Shown: piece after piece, positions 5,703 to 12,833 of the stretch
How positions within the stretch are numbered: the stretch's first letter is position 1
Layout: every line of letters begins with the position of its first letter
Origin: an uncultured Collinsella sp.
GTDB taxonomy: Bacteria > Actinomycetota > Coriobacteriia > Coriobacteriales > Coriobacteriaceae
NCBI GenBank assembly: GCA_900557505.1
Contig: USTC01000007.1
Coordinates: 1-13,920, forward strand
Reading direction: 5' to 3'
Length of the DNA: 13,920 nucleotides
The notes under the pieces: model-generated
Told to the model about the DNA's origin: nothing
Seen by the model: only the letters and a program-made list of their open reading frames with translations
Database searches by the model: none
Translations under genes and position numbers: made by a program

Positions 5703-5731
5703 GCTTCAGGCGCACCTTCACGACCTGAAGC
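5703..5731 (+). promoter_or_regulatory. rpsF leader hairpin, candidate S6:S18 autoregulatory site
   Basis: GCTTCAGG and CCTGAAGC pair perfectly around 13 bases, and two more C-G pairs with a bulged A may extend the stem. No T-run follows, so it is not a terminator. In many bacteria the S6:S18 complex represses its own mRNA by binding a stem in the rpsF leader. The position fits, but I cannot confirm that the conserved CCG-containing bulge of that motif is present. Confidence 0.45.
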
Positions 5732-5757
5732 CACATTTGCCCAGAGGAGGTGACAAT

Positions 5758-6051
5758 ATGAAGGCTTATGAACTGCTGTTCTTTGTTGACCCGTCGCTCG
5801 ACCCCGAGACTCGTCTCGCTGTTATGAAGCGTATCGATACCACGATCGCTGAGGGCGCTGGCAAGGTCGACTCCGTTGACGAGTGGGGCAAGCGCAAGCT
5901 CGCCTACGAGATCAACGACCTCACCGATGGTGACTACACCCTCATCAACTTCCACGCAGATCCTACCCAGATCGCCGAGCTTGATCGCGTCCTGCGCATC
6001 ACCGACGCTGTGGTCCGCCACATGATCGTCCGTCGCGACGACCAGGAGTAA
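5758..6051 (+). CDS. rpsF: 30S ribosomal protein S6
   Basis: The protein has 97 residues, the usual S6 length, starting MKAYELLFFVDPSLDPE and containing the S6 features GKVDSVDEWGKRKLAYEI and ADPTQIAELDRVLRITDAVVRHMIVRRD. S6 binds 16S rRNA in the platform of the 30S subunit together with S18, which is encoded two genes downstream. The ATG at 5758 follows a very strong ribosome site, GAGGAGGTGA, 5-6 bases upstream. A longer in-frame TTG start at 5737 has no such support. It is first in the rpsF-ssb-rpsR-rplI operon, with 48 bases to ssb. Confidence 0.97.
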   Translation: MKAYELLFFVDPSLDPETRLAVMKRIDTTIAEGAGKVDSVDEWGKRKLAYEINDLTDGDYTLINFHADPTQIAELDRVLRITDAVVRHMIVRRDDQE

Positions 6052-6099
6052 GACTGTCGTTTTGGACTGGGCTTGTGCCCCAAGAGGAAGTAGTGAGTT

Positions 6100-6555
6100 A
6101 TGAGCATCAATCGAGTGAACATCACCGGTAACCTCACGCGTGATCCCGAGCTGCGCGCCACCGCCGGCGGAACCCAGGTTCTGTCCTTTGGCGTCGCCGT
6201 GAACGATCGTCGCCGCAACCCGCAGACTGGCGAGTGGGAGGACTATCCCAACTTTGTCGACTGCACTATGTTCGGCACGCGCGCCGAGGCCGTGAGCCGT
6301 TTCCTGGCAAAGGGAAACAAGGTCGCGATCGAGGGCAAGCTGCGCTACAGCTCTTGGGAGCGCGACGGCCAGCGCCGGAGCAAGCTTGAAGTCATCGTCG
6401 ATGAGATCGAGTTTATGAGCTCCCGTGGTGGCCAGGGTGGCTACGATCAGGGCGGTTACGCCCCCGCAGCCCCTGCAGCGCCCGCACCGCGTCCTGCCGC
6501 ACCGGTGGCTACGCCGCCCGCGGTCGACGTCTACGATGAGGACATCCCGTTTTAA
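6100..6555 (+). CDS. ssb: Single-stranded DNA-binding protein
   Basis: The protein has 151 residues. The OB-fold spans about 1-107 (MSINRVNITGNLTRDPELR, LSFGVAVNDRR, FVDCTMFGTRAEAVSRFLAKGNKVAIEGKL, SKLEVIVDEIEFM). A flexible linker rich in Gly, Gln, Ala and Pro (about 110-143) leads to the acidic tip DEDIPF, which recruits DNA-repair and replication partners. SSB coats single strands at the fork and acts with the DnaB helicase encoded just downstream. A GAGG ribosome site lies about 12 bases before the ATG, rather far but acceptable. Its place between rpsF and rpsR is the classical arrangement. Confidence 0.97.
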   Translation: MSINRVNITGNLTRDPELRATAGGTQVLSFGVAVNDRRRNPQTGEWEDYPNFVDCTMFGTRAEAVSRFLAKGNKVAIEGKLRYSSWERDGQRRSKLEVIVDEIEFMSSRGGQGGYDQGGYAPAAPAAPAPRPAAPVATPPAVDVYDEDIPF

Positions 6556-6582
6556 GGGCTGTTCACCTATTTTTGAGTGAGA

Positions 6583-6608
6583 GGCGGCTTCGGTTCGCCG
6601 AAGTTGCC
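6583..6608 (+). promoter_or_regulatory. UUCG-capped hairpin between ssb and rpsR
   Basis: GGCGGCTTCGG and CCGAAGTTGCC pair over 11 positions with two G-T pairs, closed by the very stable tetraloop TTCG. It lies 19 bases before the rpsR start codon and just ahead of the ribosome site GAAAGG. No T-run follows. It is likely an mRNA stability or processing element, or a translational control site for S18. Confidence 0.6.
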
Positions 6609-6627
6609 AAACGAAAGGTATTTTGAC

Positions 6628-6894
6628 ATGGCTAATGATTTTTCTGCACGTCAGCCGCGTCGTAAGTACTGCCAGTTCTGCAAGGAGAACACTGAGTTCA
6701 TCGACTATAAGGACACTCAGCTTCTCCGTAAGTACATGACCGACCGTGGCAAGATCAAGCCCCGTCGCGTCACTGGCGCTTGCACGCAGCATCAGCATGA
6801 CATCGCCAACGCCATCAAGCGCGCCCGCGAGATGGCTCTCCTGCCGTACACCGTCCCCGTGGTTTCCTCTCGTGGCAACCGCGACCGCGGCTAA
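6628..6894 (+). CDS. rpsR: 30S ribosomal protein S18, zinc-ribbon (C+) form
   Basis: The protein has 88 residues and pairs with S6 on the 30S platform. The core [10 protein letters not shown]...[31 protein letters not shown]...[16 protein letters not shown] matches S18 throughout. C15, C18, C52 and H55 form a CxxC...CxxH set, so this is the zinc-binding version of S18 rather than the cysteine-free one. The start is ATG at 6628, supported by GAAAGG upstream and the typical short N-terminus. The in-frame extension upstream runs through the hairpin and is not coding. Confidence 0.97.
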   Translation: MANDFSARQPRRKYCQFCKENTEFIDYKDTQLLRKYMTDRGKIKPRRVTGACTQHQHDIANAIKRAREMALLPYTVPVVSSRGNRDRG

Positions 6895-6909
6895 GAAGGG
6901 AGACGCATC

Positions 6910-7449
6910 ATGAAGGTTATTCTTCTCGATGAGATCAAGGGCAAGGGCGGCGAGGGTGACGTCGTAGAGGTCGCTCAGGGTTACGCTGAGAACTTCCTGT
7001 TCCCTAAGAAGCTCGCTGTTGCCGCCACCAAGGGCAACCTCAAGCAGCTTGACGAGCGTCGCAACAACATCGCCAAGCGCGAGGCCGTCCGTCTGGCTAC
7101 CGCCAACGAGACCAAGGCTGCCTTCGAGGGCAAGACGGTCACCGTTGACGTCAAGGTCGGCGACGAGGGCATCCTCTTTGGCTCCGTTACCGCCGCTATA
7201 ATCGCTGACGCCATCAAGGCTCAGCTCGGTATGGACATCGACCGCAAGCGCGTCGAGCTCGGTAAGCCCATCAAGGTTGCCGGTGCCCACACCGTTGCCA
7301 TCTCGCTGTACCGCGAGATCAAGGCCGAGGTTGTCGTTCTCGTTGGCGTTACCGCCGAGGAGCTCGCTGCCGAGGCTGAGGTCGAGGAGGCCGCTGAGGT
7401 CGCCGAGGCCGAGACCGCCGAGGTCGAGACTGAGGCTGCTGCCGAGTAG
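6910..7449 (+). CDS. rplI: 50S ribosomal protein L9 with acidic C-terminal extension
   Basis: The protein has 179 residues. The N-terminal L9 domain (MKVILLDEIKGKGGEGDVVEVAQGYAENFLFPKKLA, 1-36) binds 23S rRNA. A connecting helix (about 41-74) leads to the C-terminal domain (about 75-148, with GILFGSVT and LGKPIKVAGAHTVAI). L9 usually ends near residue 148-150. Here about 30 residues rich in Glu, Ala and Val follow (149-179), a low-complexity acidic tail absent from the classical protein. GGGAG lies 8 bases before the ATG, and the gene starts 15 bases after rpsR. A strong terminator closes the operon. Confidence 0.97.
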   Translation: MKVILLDEIKGKGGEGDVVEVAQGYAENFLFPKKLAVAATKGNLKQLDERRNNIAKREAVRLATANETKAAFEGKTVTVDVKVGDEGILFGSVTAAIIADAIKAQLGMDIDRKRVELGKPIKVAGAHTVAISLYREIKAEVVVLVGVTAEELAAEAEVEEAAEVAEAETAEVETEAAAE

Positions 7450-7481
7450 CATTTGCTGCAACGCAACAATCTTGTTCTAAG

Positions 7482-7515
7482 AAGGGCGCTCTGGGAGACC
7501 AGGGCGCCCTTTTTG
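7482..7515 (+). terminator. Intrinsic terminator of the rpsF operon
   Basis: Thirteen-base arms AAGGGCGCTCTGG and CCAGGGCGCCCTT (one G-T pair) with loop GAGA are followed by a T-run ending at 7514. It lies 32 bases after the rplI stop and separates dnaB from the ribosomal genes. Confidence 0.92.
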
Positions 7516-7633
7516 CTTTTTAGCGCGATGCGAGCGCCATGGCAGGCGTTGCGGTGAAGTCCCAAATGCGGGACCGTTCATCCGTTTCGTTCGGTGATGA
7601 TTGCCGGGGCGCGGCCCGTTTTGGGGCTGTGGC

Positions 7634-7642
7634 TGATACTAT
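7634..7642 (+). promoter_or_regulatory. Possible extended -10 promoter of dnaB
   Basis: TGA-TACTAT matches the extended -10 pattern TGn-TATAAT with one change. No good -35 is seen, as is usual for extended -10 promoters. Transcription would begin about 25 bases before the dnaB start codon, after the upstream terminator. Confidence 0.4.
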
Positions 7643-7675
7643 GGATGCTCGCAAGCGATATGAATGAGGATGCTC

Positions 7676-9067
7676 ATGGCATATGACGAAAGGGAGGCGG
7701 GGCTGACGGTCGAGGACCGTGGCTCCAAGTTGGGTCTCCCTCAAAACCAAGATGCAGAGGCCAATGTACTGGCCGCCATGCTGCTGTCGCCCGAGGTGGT
7801 CGAGGAAGCCCAGGTCGAGCTGCAGCCCGATGACTTCTACCGGCCCATTCATAAGACCATCTACACCGCGATGGTCGATATGTACAACAGCCGCATTCCC
7901 ATCGACTCTATCTCGCTGATCGATTACCTGCGTAGCATCAACAAGCTTGATGCCGTGGGCGGCGAGGCCTACATTTTGGAGCTGATGGGTCAGACCCTGT
8001 CGCTCGTGAACTGGCAGCACCATGCCGCCATCGTCCGTCGCGACTCGATGCTGCGCGAGCTGATCGGTGCCACCAACGAGATCAACGCGCTGGCCTATAA
8101 CGCCCCTACCGACACCAAAGAGGTCGTGGAGCTGGCCGAGAGCAAGCTGCTCAAGGTCACGGCGCGCGAGGTCAAGTCGAGCTATAAGACACTGACCGAG
8201 TTTATGGTCGAGGCCTATAACGAGGCCGAGGAAGTGTGTAAGGCCGGCGGACAGGCCGCGGGCGTGCCCACCGGCTTCCCGTCACTCGACCGCATGCTCA
8301 TGGGCTTCCGCGAGGGCCAGCTCATCATTATCGGCGCCCGCCCTGCCGTGGGTAAGACGTCGTTCGCTCTGAACCTGGCGCTGAATGCCGCCGCTGCGGG
8401 CTATACCGTCGGCTTCTTTTCGCTGGAGATGTCGGGCAAGGAAATTGCCCAGCGCCTGATTTGCGCCTACGCCATGATCTCGATCAGCGACTTCCGTACG
8501 GGCCGCATTAGCCCCGAGCAGTGGGCCAATATCAACGAGGCCACGCAGACCTTGTCTAAGCTCGACATTTTGATTGACGATACGCCCGGCACCACGGTGA
8601 CCGAGATCCGCGCCAAGAGCCGCCGCATGCTCCACAACAAGGAGAAGGCCATCATCATCCTGGACTACCTGCAGCTGGTGAGTCCTCCGCCGGGACGTCG
8701 CTCCGAGAGCCGTACCGTCGAGGTCTCCGAGATGTCGCGTGGCTTAAAGATCATGGCCAAGGAGCTCAAGATTCCGTTGATCGCGCTGTCGCAGCTGTCG
8801 CGTCAGGTCGAGTCCCGTACCGGCAAACGCCCGCAGCTGTCCGACCTGCGTGAATCGGGCTCCATCGAGCAGGACGCCGACATCGTTATGTTCTTGGACC
8901 GCTCCGCCGATGAGGCCGAGGCCTCGCGTGACGATCGACCCGACGAGGGCGTTACACGTATCGTCGTGGCCAAGAACCGTTCGGGCCCGATCGGTGACGT
9001 CGACCTGATGTTCCTGCCGGCATCCACCAAGTTCTATGAGCTTGATGGGGCGCATACCGAGGAGTAG
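7676..9067 (+). CDS. dnaB: Replicative DNA helicase DnaB
   Basis: The protein has 463 residues, the hexameric 5'-3' helicase that unwinds DNA at the replication fork. The N-terminal DnaG-interacting domain (about 20-120: LPQNQDAEANVLAAML...RPIHKTIY...) precedes a RecA-like motor (about 195-455) with Walker A GARPAVGKT (220-228), the FFSLEMS motif, Walker B ILDYLQL (from 328), LSQLSR (371-376) and the DnaB motif LSDLRESGSIEQDAD (388-402). There is no intein. ATG at 7676 is preferred because GAGG lies 6 bases upstream. An ATG 12 bases earlier (7664) lacks a ribosome site. The gene is placed between the rpsF operon and purA, and purA's promoter overlaps its stop codon. Confidence 0.97.
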   Translation: MAYDEREAGLTVEDRGSKLGLPQNQDAEANVLAAMLLSPEVVEEAQVELQPDDFYRPIHKTIYTAMVDMYNSRIPIDSISLIDYLRSINKLDAVGGEAYILELMGQTLSLVNWQHHAAIVRRDSMLRELIGATNEINALAYNAPTDTKEVVELAESKLLKVTAREVKSSYKTLTEFMVEAYNEAEEVCKAGGQAAGVPTGFPSLDRMLMGFREGQLIIIGARPAVGKTSFALNLALNAAAAGYTVGFFSLEMSGKEIAQRLICAYAMISISDFRTGRISPEQWANINEATQTLSKLDILIDDTPGTTVTEIRAKSRRMLHNKEKAIIILDYLQLVSPPPGRRSESRTVEVSEMSRGLKIMAKELKIPLIALSQLSRQVESRTGKRPQLSDLRESGSIEQDADIVMFLDRSADEAEASRDDRPDEGVTRIVVAKNRSGPIGDVDLMFLPASTKFYELDGAHTEE

Positions 9068-9094
9068 GACAGGCGCCCGTTGCACGGGTATACT
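9066..9094 (+). promoter_or_regulatory. Probable purA promoter
   Basis: AGGACA (9066-9071, 4 of 6 consensus) and TATACT (9089-9094, 5 of 6) are separated by 17 bases, starting within the dnaB stop codon. The leader of about 60 bases holds a small 7-bp hairpin (9115-9131) and the ribosome site AAGGAG before ATG 9161. Confidence 0.5.
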
Positions 9095-9151
9095 GGGAAT
9101 GTTTTGTGCTTCTGCGTGCCAGCGTGGCGCGTAGACAGTCCATGAATGTAA

Positions 9152-10447
<1,296 letters not shown>

Positions 10448-10468
10448 TCGGTTTATACGGTTATTGCG

Positions 10469-10510
10469 ATATACCCCTTTGCAGCCCGGACGGGCGGCCG
10501 AGGGGTATAT
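10469..10510 (+). terminator. Stem-loop after purA, probable terminator
   Basis: Ten-base arms ATATACCCCT (10469-10478) and AGGGGTATAT (10501-10510) enclose a second hairpin, GCCCG-GA-CGGGC (10484-10495). Only a short T-rich end (TATATTTGCTT) follows, so termination may be incomplete and allow read-through into purD. Confidence 0.6.
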
Positions 10511-10564
10511 TTGCTTGCAAAGGGCTCGCGCGGAGCGGGCCGTTCATCCATAGAGGAGGCACCC

Positions 10565-11869
10565 TTGAAGGCGGACACTCAAACCATCGACATCCTGTTG
10601 TTGGGCAGCGGCGGCCGTGAGCATGCTCTGGCAGCAAAGCTCGCAGCATCACCGCGCGCCGGCAAGCTCTACATTGCGCCGGGTAACGGCGGCACCGCGA
10701 GCTGCGGCGAGAACGTGGTTCTCGACGATTGCGATCCTGCGGCCGTGGGGGCGTTTGCGCAGAGCCACGGATGCGGACTCGTGGTGATTGGCCCCGAGGC
10801 TCCGCTCGTGGCGGGCGTTGCCGACGCCGTGCGCGCGGCGGGCATTCCCTGCTTTGGTCCGGGTGCCGAGGGCGCTCAGATGGAGGGCTCCAAGCTATTC
10901 TCCAAGCAGCTCATGGAGCGTGCCGGCATTCCGACGGCCGCCTACGGCTCGTTTACTGACGAGGCTTCGGCTCTTGCCTATGTGCGCGAGCAGGGCGCCC
11001 CGCTGGTCGTGAAGGCTGACGGCCTGGCTGCGGGCAAGGGCGTTATCGTGGCGACTGAGCTTGCGCAGGCCGAGGAGGCCGTGCGCGAGTGCTTTGGCGG
11101 CACCTTTGGCGATGCCGGCAACACCGTTGTCATTGAGGAGATGCTGGTTGGCCCCGAGTGCTCGCTGCTGGCCTTTACCGACGGCAAGACCGTGCGTCCT
11201 ATGGCCACCTCGCAGGATCACAAGCGTGCACTCGAGGGCGACAAGGGCCCCAACACCGGTGGCATGGGCGTCTACAGCCCGGTGCCCATCGTGACCGACG
11301 AGGAGCACGCCACCATGGTGGCGGTCATGGAGCAGACCGTGGCCGAGCTTGCCGCCGAGGGCATCGGCTACCGCGGCTGCCTGTACGGTGGCTTTATGCT
11401 TACCCCCGCCGGCCCCAAGGTGTTGGAGTTCAACGCCCGCTTTGGCGACCCCGAGACGCAGGTCGTGCTGCCGCGCCTCAAGAATGACCTGGTCGAGGTT
11501 ATGCTCGCCTGCGCCAACTGCGAGCTTGATCAGATTGAGCTCGATTGGCGTGACGAGTGGGCCGTGGCCGTTGTCCTGACGAGCGCGGGCTACCCCGGCA
11601 GCTACGAGAAGGGCAAAGTCATCACCGGCATCGCCGACGCCGAGGCCATGGAGAACGTGACCGTGTACCATGCCGGCACCGCCGTGGTGGACGGTCAGCT
11701 CGTGACCAACGGTGGCCGAGTGCTTGCCGTGACCGCGCTGGGCGATACGTTTGAGAACGCTCGCAACCTTGCCTACGAGGCCTGCGAGAAGATTGATTTT
11801 GAGGGCAAGACCCTGCGTCATGACATCGGTCTGCGTGCGCTGCGCGGCCGTGACGCCTGGGATGCCTAA
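10565..11869 (+). CDS. purD: Phosphoribosylamine-glycine ligase (GAR synthetase)
   Basis: The protein has 434 residues. An ATP-grasp enzyme, it joins glycine to phosphoribosylamine in the second step of de novo purine synthesis. Visible are the N-domain [13 protein letters not shown] (11-23) and [10 protein letters not shown] (75-84), the ATP-grasp nucleotide loop [15 protein letters not shown] (149-163), [21 protein letters not shown] (from 219) and the metal-binding [12 protein letters not shown] (288-299), followed by the C-domain. The start is TTG at 10565, chosen because AGAGGAGG stands 5 bases upstream and the protein then begins [21 protein letters not shown], matching the family. An upstream in-frame start would extend into the ribosome site. 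The stop is 21 bases before the Nudix start, suggesting co-transcription. Confidence 0.97.
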   Translation: MKADTQTIDILLLGSGGREHALAAKLAASPRAGKLYIAPGNGGTASCGENVVLDDCDPAAVGAFAQSHGCGLVVIGPEAPLVAGVADAVRAAGIPCFGPGAEGAQMEGSKLFSKQLMERAGIPTAAYGSFTDEASALAYVREQGAPLVVKADGLAAGKGVIVATELAQAEEAVRECFGGTFGDAGNTVVIEEMLVGPECSLLAFTDGKTVRPMATSQDHKRALEGDKGPNTGGMGVYSPVPIVTDEEHATMVAVMEQTVAELAAEGIGYRGCLYGGFMLTPAGPKVLEFNARFGDPETQVVLPRLKNDLVEVMLACANCELDQIELDWRDEWAVAVVLTSAGYPGSYEKGKVITGIADAEAMENVTVYHAGTAVVDGQLVTNGGRVLAVTALGDTFENARNLAYEACEKIDFEGKTLRHDIGLRALRGRDAWDA

Positions 11870-11890
11870 AGTCCGAGAGGGATGAGACGG

Positions 11891-12586
11891 ATGGACGAGA
11901 AGAACGAAGAGCTCGTGGATGCGCAGATCGTCGAAGAGGACAGCCGCATGTATGGGCACGCCGAGGGCGAGCCTGGTGGCGAGGTCGCTGACGAGCCGTC
12001 GCTGGTGCTGGGCGACGACGACCCGCACGATGCCGAGCTGCACGAGAAGATTCTTTCGGAGGAGTGTGCCTGGAAGGGCAAGATCCTCGACGTCCACCGT
12101 CTTGAGGTTGAGCTGCCCAACGGTCACCGCAGCGCCCGCGATATCGTTCGCCATCCGGGTGCGGCGGCCGTTGTGGCACTGACCGAGAGCGGCAAGATTG
12201 TACTGGTGCGTCAGTACCGCACCGCCATCGACCGCGTTACGGTCGAGATTCCCGCCGGCAAGCTCGATCCAGGCGAGGACCCGCTCGATTGCGCCAAGCG
12301 CGAGCTGCATGAGGAGACGGGCTTTAGGGCCGGTCGCATTCGCTTTTTGACGTCGATTGTCACGTCCTGCGGCTTCTGTGACGAGATCATTCACATCTAC
12401 CTGGCCACCAAGCTCGAGTTCGATGCACCCAACCCCGATGATGACGAGTTTGTCAACGTGGATCTGGTGCCGCTGCACGAGCTGATCGACGCCGTGCTCG
12501 ACGGCAAGATCGAAGATGCCAAGACCGTCGTGGGCGCCTTGGCCTGCGATAGCATCGCGCACCGCTTGGGCGGAGCCGAACTCTAG
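11891..12586 (+). CDS. Nudix hydrolase, ADP-ribose pyrophosphatase-like, with acidic N-terminal extension
   Basis: The protein has 231 residues. The Nudix box is complete: G123-x5-E129-x7-R137-E138-L-H-E141-E142-T-G144-F145, holding the Mg-binding glutamates. It is preceded by the ADP-ribose pyrophosphatase-type fold (WKGKILDVHRLEVELPNG, HPGAAAVVAL, IVLVRQYRTAIDRVTVEIPAG) and followed by SCGFCDEIIHIYLA. The family cleaves ADP-ribose to AMP and ribose 5-phosphate; substrate choice here is inferred. About 50 N-terminal residues are strongly acidic and have no counterpart in compact relatives. ATG 11891 is chosen because GAGAGGG stands 9 bases upstream. The ATG at 11882 abuts that site too closely. 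Spacing suggests an operon with purD. Confidence 0.9.
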   Translation: MDEKNEELVDAQIVEEDSRMYGHAEGEPGGEVADEPSLVLGDDDPHDAELHEKILSEECAWKGKILDVHRLEVELPNGHRSARDIVRHPGAAAVVALTESGKIVLVRQYRTAIDRVTVEIPAGKLDPGEDPLDCAKRELHEETGFRAGRIRFLTSIVTSCGFCDEIIHIYLATKLEFDAPNPDDDEFVNVDLVPLHELIDAVLDGKIEDAKTVVGALACDSIAHRLGGAEL

Positions 12587-12614
12587 GTTACGCGGTTTTA
12601 CCAAACCGCGTAAC
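12587..12614 (+). terminator. Perfect 12-bp hairpin right after the Nudix stop
   Basis: GTTACGCGGTTT and AAACCGCGTAAC are perfect inverted arms with loop TACC, beginning at the base after the TAG. There is no T-run, so it may be a Rho-linked terminator or an mRNA 3'-end stabiliser rather than a classical intrinsic terminator. Confidence 0.6.
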
Positions 12615-12627
12615 GAGTCGACGCTGC

Positions 12628-12725
12628 AAACGCCCCTAAGCGGCAATCTGCCTTTCAATCGTCGCTCGCGTACCGAAGTACGCGTCGCTCCTCTTTCAAG
12701 GCACCTTGCTCGCTTAGGGACGTTT
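12628..12725. repeat. 98-base structured inverted-repeat element
   Basis: The outer arms 12628-12646 and 12706-12725 are inverted copies with one mismatch and one extra base (core CCCTAAGCG against CGCTTAGGG). Inside, TGCCTT (12649-12654) pairs with AAGGCA (12698-12703). At the centre is the perfect hairpin CGCGTAC-CGAA-GTACGCG (12667-12684), flanked by direct copies of GTCGCTC (12661-12667 and 12684-12690). The nested layout could be a dispersed palindromic repeat, a structured RNA or a terminator (TTTT follows at 12723-12726). No coding potential is seen. Confidence 0.7.
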
Positions 12726-12833
12726 TCGCTGACGTTGCCAGAACATCGGCGTTATGCTTGTTGGGCTGCTTTTCTTTCAACTCGAACGGTTCAACCAGAT
12801 TTCTCACCCTATTTATTTCTCCCCGAGGACTGC

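Noticed and set aside
5183..5734. Minus-strand open frame covering the gap before rpsF
   Set aside because: It runs through a complete tRNA-Ser gene and its promoter and lacks a ribosome site and protein-like composition.
5758..5770. Shared 12-mer TGAAGGCTTATG at the window start and at the rpsF start
   Set aside because: Both are short coding stretches for KAY-type peptides and similarity ends at once on either side, so this is likely coincidence.
5686..7461. Long open frame antisense to rpsF, ssb, rpsR and rplI
   Set aside because: It lies opposite four well-conserved genes and is explained by their codon bias.
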